64,000 nt of DNA, taken from positions 57,275,996 through 57,339,995 of the forward strand of contig CM042145.1 in the NCBI GenBank assembly GCA_023376005.1, in the 5' to 3' direction. Below are positions 1-9,904 of this stretch, in pieces. Positions within the stretch are counted from its first letter, which is position 1. The number at the start of each line of letters is the position of its first letter. The stretch is from Doryteuthis pealeii. Lineage: Eukaryota > Mollusca > Cephalopoda > Myopsida > Loliginidae. Made by a program: the position numbers and the translations under genes. Below the pieces are notes generated by a model. That model saw only the letters and a program-made list of their open reading frames with translations. It was not told where the DNA came from and ran no database searches.

Positions 1-226
1 TAAGTGCATGACGGTCCGAGCGATGGAGAATTTTTTTTTTTTGGGGGGGGGATTGATGCCACTTAGCAGTTTTGTTAGCCTAAGATTGGCCATTCGGGGC
101 TGGGGGTCTACTTATGCTGAATGATCGAAATGAATGGATAGAGTTTTTGCAAAAAAGGCAAGTAGGTGGCTACTTATCGGAACAGACGTATGTTGCTGTA
201 CATGCAGATGTGTATTTCATGCTCTT

Positions 227-259
<33 letters not shown>

Positions 260-438
260 ATGGTGTCTATAAAGTCTTACAACAAAGATGAGTCTTGTTG
301 AAATGTTCTAATCAAAATGTACATAAAAATAAAACTACAAGAATTGAACTTTCGTATGGATTTTACTAAATGATTGTATCATTTGTACATTGTGAATTAT
401 TAAGTTTTCGATTTTAAAATTTCTGCAAGACTTTGAGA

Positions 439-483
<45 letters not shown>

Positions 484-644
484 ATATATATATATATATA
501 TCTCAGTCCACCGAGCTCTGTTATTATCGTTTTTCTGAACCATCTTTACACATGTATTGATAATTTTTTTTTAAATATTCATTCATTATTCCGACTTAAT
601 CGGTTACTTCTTTTTCTCGACAGACTAAATTGTGACTCACTTTA
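1..644. other. AT-rich non-coding stretch with (TA)n microsatellites
   Basis: No coding region is visible. The stretch holds a short poly-T/poly-G run near 31-51 and two (TA)n tracts at about 227-251 and 443-501. The second is interrupted by an AAT phase shift. The rest is AT-rich and matches none of the repeat families defined elsewhere in the window. Confidence 0.7.
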
Positions 645-762
645 TTTCATATATATATATATTTCAATGCTATTCCTATGTATATTTGATTTTTTAAATA
701 TCTTCGAATATAAGTAAGATTTTTATATTTTTTACACAAAAAGCAGGAAACGTTGAAATTTA

Positions 763-809
<47 letters not shown>

Positions 810-873
810 CTTTGTCATTCTTTTATCTTCGTAGTTTCATCCGGACATACATACATGCAAACACACCTATTAC

Positions 874-924
<51 letters not shown>

Positions 925-945
925 CTAACTGCCTTTATGTAATAT
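645..945 (-). mobile_element. Family F (Helitron-like) fragment with internal (TA)n
   Basis: Diverged copy of the sequence found more completely at 37768-38090 and 41605-41930. Shared landmarks on the plus strand are the CACAAAAAGCA segment, a central (TA)n tract, and the TTCGTAGTTTCATCCGGACATAC segment. In the better copies the family ends in a hairpin followed by CTAG on the minus strand, so minus is given as sense. This copy lacks that terminus. A second (TA)n tract ends it at 880-920. Open frames here are read-through of the TA repeats. Confidence 0.55.
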
Positions 946-960
946 ATATTATAGCCTGAT

Positions 961-1439
961 TAAACCGTGAAAATTCAATGGGTTCAGCAGGTTATGAAAA
1001 GAAGATGCCTGCATGCACACGAACGTTTATTTTCAAAATGGCTGACATTTAAAGGGAAACCGGGAAAACCAGCCTGTTCTCTTCGTGCAAATTAAAAGAA
1101 ATGGTGCTCACATTTCTCCCCTTTTCTGCAAATATGAAAATCTTTTCAGCAAATCTGCTGTTGAATATCAATCGAAGGAAAATGACCCGTTATCCTAAAA
1201 ATATCAATTGATGCAATTTGCCGTTCGAAAAGGACAGATGAGAGCGAATAACTTACGCTAAATCCCGAGGATCGGTTTTCAAACCCAGGCAAAGATCAGA
1301 TCTTTCCCATCTAAAATGGCTTCTGTTCAAAGAGCACTGCAATATTAAGCACCTGAAAATAAATCACCTGATTTGTCTCAGCGTCTGAACCGTAAGATCA
1401 TTATGACTTGCCCAACACCGCGGCGTTTCACATATCAAC
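961..1439. other. Non-repetitive stretch upstream of a small ORF
   Basis: No similarity to the repeat families of this window was seen, which is unusual here. The stretch is slightly less AT-rich than its neighbours. It contains an AAAATGGCTGAC segment near 1036-1047, which resembles a YY1-type ATGGC site. No splice-flanked exon could be argued. It may be genuine single-copy intergenic DNA or the 5' flank of the small ORF at 1440. Confidence 0.4.
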
Positions 1440-1508
1440 ATGAAAATCGCCAAGGCCATCATCATCATCTTCATCTCGCTTTTCTTGCTGATATGTTACC
1501 TGGACTGA
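1440..1508 (+). CDS. Possible 22-residue membrane micropeptide (small ORF)
   Basis: A 22-codon frame starts at ATG 1440 with A at -3 and stops at TGA 1506. The peptide has a short basic start (MKIAK) followed by about 15 strongly hydrophobic residues (runs of I, F, L) and ends YLD, so it would form a single membrane helix or signal anchor. About 17 of 22 codons end in G or C (ATC, GCC, AAG, TTC, CTG), although the surrounding DNA is very AT-rich. That is the only reason to take it seriously. It could equally be chance or the first coding part of an unseen spliced gene. No family is recognised. Confidence 0.25.
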   Translation: MKIAKAIIIIFISLFLLICYLD

Positions 1509-1593
1509 CACGAAGAGGTTAGCGAGCTGATCGTACACACTATTCAAAAAGAAGGAACTGTGTGTCTGTTGAAAATTTTTTTAAAAATAACAA

Positions 1594-1629
<36 letters not shown>

Positions 1630-1884
1630 ACAGAGAGATAGACCTATGAACTCAGGTAGGTAGATAGACAGGAAATAAAATGATATATATATTAACAGAG
1701 TTCGATGGAGTATGCCAGTTAGAGACCCGGCAGTATTTTTCAAACTCTTCAATCTTTTAAGTTCCCGATATAATTGAATATGACATTAATATATGAAATA
1801 TATTCAAACAATAAAACTTCAAGAAAATATTTAAGGGTTTTAAAACGTCGCTTTCCTAACGAGCACACACACACACACACACAT

Positions 1885-1942
<58 letters not shown>

Positions 1943-2059
1943 TGTGTGCTAAGCTTTAAAATTCATTTTGTGTTAGATACTGCTCATAGTGGAATCTTTG
2001 GGTTAGTATATAGTATTTATTTTGGTCCAAAGTAAGAGAAGTAAATAACTATTTGGTTT
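1509..2059. repeat. Microsatellite-rich spacer: (CA)n/(TA)n tracts
   Basis: Contains (AC)n(AT)n at about 1592-1628 and (CA)n(TA)n at about 1864-1940. The open frames across these are repeat read-through. Nothing else recognisable. Confidence 0.7.
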
Positions 2060-2725
2060 CCTTGCGTAGTGTAATGGTTCATGAGCTAGGCTAGTTGGTT
2101 GCTTGCTTGGATTTTACGGCATGTTAACCCTTGTTGGGTTATTTTATGCCGACAACGTTTTGTTTTATTCATTCTTGATAGGTATCAATATCTTTTTAAA
2201 CAAATTTTAAAACTCATTTTTTTTCTATTTAATGCATAGATGGGACCCTAACAGGTACTACCACTCCAGGTCAGAGTAGATCTAGTAGTAATTATGATGG
2301 AGGAGTACTCTACATTCTCTAGAGCTCCAGAATTAGAACTTCACCATTAGATAGGATTTAACGTCACTCAGTCACCATCTTCCAGCACATATATGATAAA
2401 AAGTGTTGGGGTATGCCATAAGGTCAATAGGGTTGGGACAATTATATAGGTGCTAGGGTTTGACGTGAGCAGCGGATTGGTCAGATGGGGCCTATCCGAC
2501 CGCTCGTCTAGCCTAAGTAAAGGCCAAAGTGGAGTGTTGCATGTCATGGACTGCTCAACCATCAGGGTTCCATCTTTAAGCATTACAGGTCGCCACCAAC
2601 GGCCAATAAGTGACCTATTGGATGGGTTTTACCCTTCTGCAGAGGTACAGTCGGTGTATTCTAAAGCTTCAGTCGACAGGGCTAACGAGCTAGGCTAATA
2701 AGTTCGATTCTCATAGGGTTCCACA
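2060..2725 (+). mobile_element. SINE B head split by an insertion of retroposon A
   Basis: The left half (about 2060-2093) carries a tRNA A-box-like GTGTAATGG segment. The right half (2687-2725) resumes with an internal promoter B-box-like AAGTTCGATTCTCA. The two parts form one tRNA-derived SINE head like those at 18515-18608 and 63405-63645. They are separated by retroposon A at 2094-2686. The 11-bp sequence GAGCTAGGCTA occurs at 2083-2093 and again at 2687-2697, as expected for a target-site duplication. Confidence 0.65.
2094..2686 (-). mobile_element. Retroposon A, full-length copy (593 bp)
   Basis: This is the best-defined member of the most abundant dispersed family in the window. Sense is minus. 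The 3' end reads ...GACATGCCGTAAAATCC followed by a CCAA-type tail, seen here as the plus-strand start TTGGTTGC. It is bounded by an 11-bp duplication, so it moved by target-primed or similar insertion. No tRNA, 7SL or 5S head is evident at its 5' end and no RT frame is present. It is either a non-tRNA SINE or the 3' part of a LINE. Other copies: 5862, 11115, 14456, 15531, 19429, 23651, 26256, 44873, 45328, 54673. Confidence 0.7.
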
Positions 2726-2916
2726 TTCTTTAAATAATAAATAGCTGTTCTTTGAACCAGTAAAATTCATATCATTTCCGTGAGAAAAAATATCCCCGCC
2801 ATCTTTATGAATCCGGCATTCACAAAAGCAAAAAATAAATAAATAAAAATATCAGAAAAGAAGAAGAGAAATTCTATCAATCTTTAAGATGCGTGGATTA
2901 CGAACAGATGCAAGAT

Positions 2917-2971
2917 GGCGATCATAAAATAATGGTGAGTTTTATGAACTCACCATTATTTTATGATCGCC
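2917..2971. repeat. Perfect short inverted repeat (25-bp arms)
   Basis: The arms 2917-2941 and 2947-2971 are exact reverse complements separated by 5 bases, so the DNA can form a cruciform or its transcript a stem-loop. It lies just upstream of the LINE remnant. It may be a tiny foldback element or an inversion scar. Confidence 0.75.
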
Positions 2972-3002
2972 CGTATCAAATCACGAAACCTAATCGCTTT
3001 AG

Positions 3003-3534
3003 GCAAATCGCTAACTAAAAGGACACTATTTCCGACTTTGTATTAGACAGATTATCATTCATATGAAAATCCAACCTCACTGACAATTCTTCCAAGCTGT
3101 AGTTGTATCAGTGCTACTGTATGGCTGCACCGCTTGGACCCTGGCGAAACGCCTACGGAATAAGCTAGGTGGGTGTCGCACAAGAATGATGCGTCGAGGG
3201 ATATTAAAGAAATCGTGGAAACAATACTCTACAAGAAAGCAGCTGTACCGCTACTTGCCCCCTATCACACAGGCCATCTGAATGGGACGAACAAGACATA
3301 CTGGGCACTGCTGGAGAAGCAAAGACGTTCTTCTATGGAGACCAACACATGGGCATGCCAGTGTGGGCTGCCCAGCAAAGACCTACAGCAAAAACCTACA
3401 GCAAAGACCTGCGTGGATACTAGACGCTGCTCAGAGGACCTCCGAGAGGCAATGAATGATAGGGATGGTTGGCGAGAGATTGTCATGGATATCCGTGCTA
3501 CAAACATGACATGATGATAATGATGATTTAGTTG
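3003..3534 (+). pseudogene. LINE remnant: C-terminal part of a non-LTR reverse transcriptase ORF
   Basis: Conceptual translation with frame changes gives an arrangement typical of the RT C-terminus of a common metazoan non-LTR element. It runs: a VLLYGCTAWTLAKRL-type segment near 3105-3155, then LKKSW..., then KQLY..LPPIT near 3230-3265, then TRHTGHCWRSKD in another frame near 3290-3320, and finally SEDLREAMNDRDGWRE near 3430-3480. It ends at an ATGATGATAATGATG-like simple tail at 3508-3528. At least two frame shifts make it dead. The same protein region is on the minus strand at 36122-36525 and 40048-40366. The clade is not assigned. Confidence 0.7.
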
Positions 3535-3576
3535 ATTGACCAACAGTTTGAGGGACTTTTTCCCGCCGACAAAAAA

Positions 3577-4034
3577 TCTAAATCCAATTTCCGTCCAAGT
3601 GAATGAAATTATATATCTGATTACGTCACAATACCCCCACTAATTGCGTAAGTTGATAATGAGTATTTAATTGATAGTCAAAATCATTAATACATAGAAT
3701 AGTATTGATAATGGTAATAATAATTAGTGCGAAATAATTATTAAGAAATAATGGTTTACATAATATATGATGTGGTTAATTTGCATACTGGTTTTAATAA
3801 ATCCGGCTTTAATAAATACTTACTGCGTGTTATTGATCACTAATATTATTGTTTTATTCTCCAACATATTAAAATCAATTCTATGAATGATCTTATATAG
3901 AAACAAATTCGAATATTATTAAAATGTAATTTTTATTTGCGTTCTTATTTAATTTTGTTAGTCTTTCTAATTTGGTATATTTCATTACATTAGAATTTAG
4001 ATACTTACGCCCGGAGGGTGCATATTCCTGCTAG
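3577..4034 (+). mobile_element. Non-autonomous Helitron, family H, 3' end intact
   Basis: The 3' end has a short GC-rich hairpin (GCCC-GGA-GGGT region, about 4010-4022) a few bases before CTAG at 4031-4034, followed by T. That is the Helitron terminus pattern. The body matches 12590-13401 and the reverse of 28744-29265. A TC preceded by A at 3577 may be the 5' end but does not match the clear 5' terminus of the copy at 4616-5270, so the left border is tentative. No Rep/helicase coding is present. Confidence 0.6.
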
Positions 4035-4615
4035 TATCAGTAATACTGAGTTCATTGGTTTAGAAAAAATGTGTCTCAAACAAAATTGGTAGAATTGCTT
4101 TTGTTGGCCATGAAAATTGATGATGACTGTGCATTCTTAAAATGTCTAATTCAATTTACGGTAAATCAACTACCTTAAAGCCATGTACGACAGAAATGAC
4201 CTGAGTTTGTCGCTTATGTTCAGTTTTATTAAATATGAATATCATAGAATTGAAAATATAAGGTTGTTCTCTTTAACGGTAAATATGGGTGTTCTGTGAA
4301 GTGGTCCTCTGCAGAAGTTATTGACCAGCGGACAGGGGTGAGAGCAATTGTATGGTCAGTTTTAGCCGGTTCGAAAGGAATAAGCAATGAACGACGGTGG
4401 TGGGCTTTACAGGTGTGAGTCCTACTCGCTGATAATTTGTATCCTTTGTTCCTTTGATTTCTGAACACGTAAGTATGTAATTGGCAGTGGGCGTAAGTAA
4501 AGTTTGGTGAAGGACAACATAAAAAGCGCACGCAGCGAAACTGTTGAAGAACAAGGACATTCCATAAATAAATGAAATGAAAACAAAAGCAGCAACAATA
4601 TATATATATATTATA
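4035..4615. other. Unassigned stretch between two Helitron copies
   Basis: Not similar to the other families seen. The part from 4300 to 4540 is less AT-rich. Overlapping minus-strand frames there have no recognisable motif. Ends in a (TA)n tract at 4599-4612. Confidence 0.5.
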
Positions 4616-5270
4616 CTAGCAAATATATGCACCCTCCGGGTGCAAGTATTTAAGTTTTGATGTAATAAAATATTGTATTAAATTAGAAAGGCTAATGAAA
4701 CTAAATAAGAATACAGATAAAAAGATTTGAAACAGAGGGAGTATAATAAAAGATTTGAAATAGAGGGAGTATAATAAAAAATGGAACAACTGAAACTTAC
4801 TCTTCCATCACACTCGTCTTTCATTGTTATTTTTTCTAATTTAAGTATTTAGTTATAAGAGGAAGTAAAGAATAAAATGACAGTTATTTTATCTTGTTAA
4901 TGGATTTTATTTAAGATTCATTTAAGAGATTTTTGCTTATATTCATTAAAATAAAACCAAACAGTTAGAAATCAATAATACTAAGCACATATTTATTAAA
5001 TTCGATTTTTAAATATTAATATGCAAATTAGCCTTCCCGTTCACATTGTAAAGCGCTATTTTGTTGTATATATAAATATAATTGCATGTTGTTAGTATGT
5101 AGACATAGTTAACAGTATTAATAATGTAAGACAATTTTATTAATAATTGAGGTTTAGATAAAAATAAAATCTTGGAGAATGTGATGTCAATAACTAAGAG
5201 AATTGTGACTTGAGTAGGAATATAGTTTCGGTTACAGACAGAAAAACACACAATCTCCATTATAATAAGA
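4616..5270 (-). mobile_element. Complete non-autonomous Helitron, family H (655 bp)
   Basis: In minus-strand sense it begins with TC (TCTTATTATAATGG) at 5270. It ends with CTAG at 4619-4616, after a 6-bp-stem hairpin (GCACCC-loop-GGGTGC, 4629-4643) 9 bases from the end. The flanking bases in sense are A before TC and T after CTAG, matching Helitron insertion between A and T. The body has no coding capacity. Related partial copies: 3577-4034, 8287-8755, 12590-13401, 22485-22610, 28744-29265, 50538-50870 and 50897-51035. Confidence 0.8.
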
Positions 5271-5275
5271 TATAT

Positions 5276-5309
<34 letters not shown>

Positions 5310-5861
5310 AAATTTCTATTTGTTTTCTATAAACATACATGTCTCCTTTATTTAAGCAAAATTAATTTGTAATTATATCTGTCTTTAACTCCCACCTCTT
5401 TTTTCCTTTATTCATACATTTTCCAGACGACTTTAATTCCAGTAGTATACACAAATAAGATATAAACAAATGAATAAAAAAAGAGGTGGGTGTTTGATTT
5501 GATTTAAAAGGAAAACTGTCGACTTAAAAACTAAAATTCATACAACCCATTTAAAAAACAGAAAGGGAAATATATTTTTAAAAATTCCAAACCAGGCAAG
5601 TATATATAACTGTAGCTACCTATAATTTTTTTAGTTCTCCTGAAGATGTACCTTGAACACTGAAACCGTGGAAGAAAAACTTTTTTATACAACTATAAAT
5701 GCTCTATATTAAATATATTTAGCAATTTTTGATTAACTACTTAATGCTACTACAATAAAAACGTTGTAGCAACTTTTGGGGGTGAATATGTCATATATAC
5801 TTTTTGGGGGTGAATATATAATATAGATGGAGTTTGATTATTTTGCAGTAAAAAAAAATAA
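5271..5861. other. AT-rich stretch with (TA)n(TG)n and an inverted CTCTTTTTT motif
   Basis: Begins with a (TA)n(TG)n tract (5272-5309). CCCACCTCTTTTTT near 5391 recurs inverted near 5475-5490. A CCTGAAGATG...GAAACCGTGG segment at 5640-5676 resembles the hammerhead-like terminus at 18064-18095, so this may be a worn PLE or retrozyme terminus. No gene. Confidence 0.4.
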
Positions 5862-6306
5862 CTGCAACACTCCACTAAGACTCTTAATTAGAGAGACCTC
5901 ATTCGATCAATCGGCTGGTCACGTCAAGCCCTAGCACCTATATGATTGTCCCAACCCTATTGCCCTTATGGCAAGCCCCAACCCCTTTTTATCATATGGG
6001 TGCTAGAAGGCGGTGGCTGAGGGTCTTCATGTCCTGGGAATGACGTTTAACTCTACCTGATGGTGAGGTTCAAGTTCTGTGGGTTTAGGGAATGTTGAAC
6101 ACCTCTTCATCACCTTTGCTCCCTGGTCCACTCTAACCCGGATTGGTGGTACCTGTTAGGGTCCCATCTATGGGTTAAATAGTAAAATCTGTTTATAATA
6201 AAAATTGAGTATCCATTAAGAATTAATTTATTTCACAACTTTATCGGTATTAAATGACCCGCTGAGGTTGATATGCCGTAAAACAAAACAAACAAACAAA
6301 CAAAAC
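5862..6306 (+). mobile_element. Retroposon A, 5'-truncated copy
   Basis: Sense-strand copy from the family's CGATCAATCGGCTGGTCACG region to the GACATGCCGTAAAA-type 3' end (here GATATGCCGTAAAAC). The tail is (CAAA)n rather than (CCAA)n. Confidence 0.7.
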
Positions 6307-7025
6307 ATGTCTGGCACTGAAAGCAAAACAAATATAATTCATTTTACACATTTTGTTTTAAAATTGAAAATGAAACACCCCGGGGTTTTGATAACGTAAC
6401 TTCAGGATATGAATTAAAGAGAGACGTGGACGTAACAAACTAGAAAAATGGCTACAGCATTCCTTTACGCTTATGCCGTGAACCAGTCTCAATCTCAAGT
6501 ATACACGCTCCTCGTCAAATCTTGAGACATCTGGTGGGGTGGGGATGTTGCCTATCTCCTTGATGACAATATCCACCTTGTCGCCATAGACGCTTTATAC
6601 TGTCTCAAATCTTGGCATCGACATCATAAAAAAACCTGAATTCAAGACGAAGACAGAAAAAAAAACGGAAATAGGAAGCTGCCTCAAAAAGAATCTAAAT
6701 TATATCGAAAGAAAGAAATCAAAGAGTAGACACGAAATTCTTTTTTTTAATTTTTTATTTCAGTGCATTGAATGTTATATATACGAGATATATTCATGAA
6801 ATATAGAGACTGAAGCTGAATTTAAAACATTCATTTTCTTTTTAAAAAATACAAAAAAAACCTTTGGCTTTTAATGCACTTATTCCAGTGAGTTTTCTAC
6901 TGTTTAAGGGACCCCGGAAACTCCCACTTTGTCACCGTAGAAAATTGTTGGCTCAACGAGGCATAAGAAACACATAACTAGTTGGACCCATGGAAATTCC
7001 ACGGTAGTTGATAATAAGGATTATC
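6307..7025. other. Unassigned stretch containing one half of a dispersed repeat pair
   Basis: Positions about 6558-6700 (CTTGATGACAATATCCACCTTG...) are repeated with divergence at 8068-8195, so a small dispersed repeat is present. The rest is AT-rich with no recognised content. The minus frame at 6358-6576 has no motif. Confidence 0.45.
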
Positions 7026-7030
7026 TATCT

Positions 7031-7317
7031 TTTTATGCCTCTCCTCTTCCTTTTACCTTTGCCTCTCCTCTTCCTTTTACCTTTGCCTCTCCCCTTCCTT
7101 TTACCTTTGCCTCTCCTCTTCCTTTTACCTTTGCCTCTCCTCTTCCTTTTACTTTTGCCTCTCCCCTTCCTTTTACCTTTGCCTCTCCTCTTCCTTTTAC
7201 CTTTGCCTCTCCCCTTCCTTTTACCTTTGCCTCTCCTCTTCCTTTTACCTTTGCCTCGCCTCTCCCCTTCCTTTTACCTTTGCCTCTCCTCTTCCTTTTA
7301 CCTTTGCCTCTCCTCAT
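7031..7317. repeat. 24-bp minisatellite, about 12 units
   Basis: Tandem units of CCTTTTACCTTTGCCTCTCC plus TCTT, with CCCCTT and CTTTTG variants. Because 24 is a multiple of 3, both strands stay open. The plus strand reads Leu/Pro/Phe octads and the minus strand Lys/Gly/Arg-rich octads. These frames are consequences of the period and not evidence of a gene. Confidence 0.9.
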
Positions 7318-7344
7318 TTTCTGTTCCTATCCTGAGAAAAAATA

Positions 7345-7690
7345 AAAGGACTTTTAAAAATTCATCGCATCATTTTCTGTTACTTATCGATTTATTAATT
7401 TACTTCACGGAAATAACATAAGTTGTTGTAGATTTCTATTTGTATTCAACAATTTCCAATTTTCTTTTGTAAGATTATCAGTCATCGTATACTTCTGCTT
7501 TTCCTTCTTTACCTGTATATCCTCATTCTCTACTTATATACCAAAAAAAGTTGTTAAAGTATTTTAGTTTTAAATCGTATCATTTTCTTTCACTCTACCA
7601 TTTATCTATTTCACCGAAATAACAGCTGAGACAAATCGCTGTAGATTTCAATTTGTATTTAACAATTTCCAACTGTCTTCGCGTAATGGT
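7345..7690 (+). repeat. Diverged tandem duplication, unit about 215 bp
   Basis: The segment 7345-7480 (CATCATTTTCTGTTAC... TTCAACAATTTCCAA) recurs at about 7565-7690 with many substitutions. It lies directly after the 24-bp minisatellite. Confidence 0.55.
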
Positions 7691-7734
7691 TCGTAACGTA
7701 GTTGATATTCTCTCGCTGAAATTTGATTTTTTTT

Positions 7735-7868
7735 TTTTCTTCTCTTTCTTTCACGCTTTTCTTCTCTTTCTTTAACGCTTTTCTTCTCTTCTTTCTTTCA
7801 CGCTTTTCTTCTCTTTCTTTCACGCTTTTCTTCTCTTTCTTTCACGCTTTTCTTCTCAATCTTTCACT
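7735..7868. repeat. 22-bp pyrimidine minisatellite, about 6 units
   Basis: Tandem TTCTCTTTCTTTCACGCTTT-type units, preceded by a poly-T run. Confidence 0.85.
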
Positions 7869-8067
7869 TTTATGTTCTTATTAATAGAATGGTCCATTAA
7901 TTATCTGAGGTGATGACAGGGCGTGGCACACGGGGGTACAAGCATATCAATATAATACAGTGAGTTTTCTTCTAGCTAAAGACCCCCCCCAAAAAAAAAA
8001 CTCCACTTTTGATATAGTGCTGTGCCGTATGTAGTATTTTTTTCGAGGGGGAAGGAGGTTTAATGTC

Positions 8068-8200
8068 TTGATGACAACCCCCATCTTGTTACCATAGACA
8101 CTTGTTGTCTCAAATATTAGAATCAACATAATAAAAAATGGAAGATGACAATAGAAGAAGAAATTCAGAAAAAAAAAGTCTCTCAAAAACATGTTACATT
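8068..8200 (+). repeat. Second half of the 6558-6700 dispersed repeat pair
   Basis: Shares the order CTTGATGACAA..CACCTTGT..CCATAGACAC/GC..TGTCTCAAAT..CAACATAATAAAAAA with 6558-6700. Family unknown. Confidence 0.5.
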
Positions 8201-8286
8201 TTTTTTCAATGAAAGGAGATCAGTGATTAGAAATTAAATTCAACATTTTTATTACCATCCATTGCAGACTTTTAAACACCCGTATA

Positions 8287-8755
8287 TCTTATCATAATGG
8301 AAATTCGTTGTCTATCTGTAACCAAAACTACATCACTGCTTTTGTCACGATACACTCAGAAATTGCGTAAATTTATCCATGGGTATTTAATTCATGGGTA
8401 ATTCCATGTCAAATCATCCAGAAAAAAAAGGAAAATATAGATTTGTCGAGTTAAAAATCGACATAACACCGCCATTTTTTGGAATTGGAAGCTCAAATTT
8501 TGTGTGATTGTCTCATTTTAACATAATCCACACCGGGACAAATTTTCAGAAAAATTGAAGGGGTGGGTGACATGGAATTAACCTCATAGTCAAAATCATT
8601 AATACATAGAATAAATCTTATTTATTAACGAGGTCTCTGAAAATCTGAGTTAGATTTGCCTCAAAACATCCCATATTATTAATGTGTTTAAATTTCTGCA
8701 ATGCGTATCACCATTTTCGATATCACTGAAATAACTATAAAATGATAATTAGAAT
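8287..8755 (+). mobile_element. Non-autonomous Helitron H, 5' part, carrying a nested TIR element
   Basis: Starts at an A|TC junction (TCTTATCATAATGG at 8287), matching the 5' terminus of the complete copy at 4616-5270. It continues through ...GTAACCAAAACTAC..CACTGCTTTTGTCACGA. The 3' hairpin and CTAG are missing. An 182-bp insertion sits at 8399-8580. Confidence 0.65.
8399..8580. mobile_element. 182-bp MITE-like insertion with 13-bp perfect TIRs
   Basis: TAATTCCATGTCA at 8399-8411 is exactly reverse-complemented at 8568-8580. The sequence is absent from the homologous position in other Helitron H copies, which shows that it is an insertion. No transposase; no clear target duplication could be fixed because the host sequence is diverged. 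Confidence 0.65.
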
Positions 8756-8769
8756 CGATCACTTGTCTG

Positions 8770-8811
8770 AATTTTTTTTTTTTTTTTTTTTTTGAGATGA
8801 GGCTTGATCAT
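8770..8811 (-). repeat. Poly(T) plus inverted SINE H 3' end
   Basis: A run of T followed by TGAGATGAGGCTTGATCA. The same TGAGATGAGGCTTGATTA begins the minus-strand SINE H at 53775, so this is the A-tailed 3' end of another minus-oriented copy abutting the plus copy. Confidence 0.5.
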
Positions 8812-8817
8812 GTATCG

Positions 8818-9180
8818 AGTTGGACACATGGCGCAGCGGATATAAGTGTTGAGTTAATACAGTTCTAAGTGACAATCATCTGCGGGTTACAGTTTCAATA
8901 CTGGCCAAAGGTGATAATAACATTTAATATTTAATATAGCTTAACACTCGTACCCGGTTATGGTAAACAGAATGAGAATAGGCTACTCCCGTAGATTGAA
9001 TAAAGGGTTCGGTTTGAAGTTCTGTGAAAGCTCCCAATTACGATACGAAGACTCCCGAGTTCGTCAAGAAACACCTAAAGAAAATAGGAGGGCACATCGG
9101 CCGAAACGTTGTGTATATAACAAAGACGAGGACAGTAGTTCGAAGAATCCAAATAATCCATAGAATCTATCATTCCTTCC
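8818..9180 (+). mobile_element. SINE H, tRNA-derived, sense copy
   Basis: The head carries an A-box-like ACATGGCGCAGCGGATA and a B-box-like GGGTTACAGTTTCAATACTGG. The body matches the cleaner minus-strand copy at 53775-54138. It includes the conserved 3' module GGCACATCGGCCGAAACGTT, which in many animal retroelements occurs in inverted form at element ends. No coding. Confidence 0.65.
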
Positions 9181-9833
9181 TAAAAAGGAGTATCGATATT
9201 ATCTGGGTTGTGTTACAACTGGAACCTAACGTATTAACGGTCAGTCTAGCACTACTTTGAATTCCTCCATCTTGATAAAAATCGATCTTAGCAAATAGGT
9301 GTACAATTATTCGATCTCCCATGGATTATTGTTATTCACGCATACCAATTGTACATCCGGGGGGTTAGTTGTGACCCCCAAAGGGTTACATCCGATTAGC
9401 ATGTTATTAAATGAAGATCTTTTGCAAAAATATTGGTAACCCATCAAAGACAGAATCGTAAGAGAAAGGAGACTATTAGTGCCAACCTGTCCACTTGTTT
9501 GTCTTCCATTATTGATGCGCGTCCTCAGAGCACCGTGTAGACTGCCGCGGCGTCCTCTAGCGGCTGTTTAGAGAAACATACATGAAAAGTGGAATTCCGA
9601 CCGAATGACGGCAAAACTAGCCGAGTTCATTAATATACACTCATAAAAGGTATGTGTTTCTTTCCTGATCCTGTTGGGGCCTAATGCAGAACACAAATTG
9701 CTGGGGACAGCTTATCTGTGGGTTTTGTTATAAGAATGTTATTTCACGTGGAAGCAATGAGATAGGTTTTTTTTTTGTAAATAACCACCCCAAATGATAT
9801 AATAATATTTAAAGACAAAAAGATAATTGGATA
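9181..9833. other. Unassigned stretch
   Basis: No repeats of the window's families and no convincing coding were found. Around 9520-9570 the sequence is GC-richer (CTGCCGCGGCGTCCTCTAGCGG segment). It may be single-copy DNA. Confidence 0.5.
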
Positions 9834-9866
9834 CTAGCAGGGATACCCGACATTGCTCGGGGGAAA

Positions 9867-9871
<5 letters not shown>
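9834..9871 (-). mobile_element. Helitron 3'-terminus fragment
   Basis: In minus sense a 5-bp stem (CCCGA with TCGGG, 9846-9861) is followed eight bases later by CTAG (9837-9834) and T. Only the terminus survives next to a (GA)n tract at 9870-9900. Confidence 0.55.

Positions 9872-9900
<29 letters not shown>

Positions 9901-9904
<4 letters not shown>

Noticed and set aside
7008..7421. Pro/Leu-rich and Lys/Gly-rich proteins on opposite strands
   Set aside because: Both are translations of a 24-bp minisatellite whose period keeps frames open.
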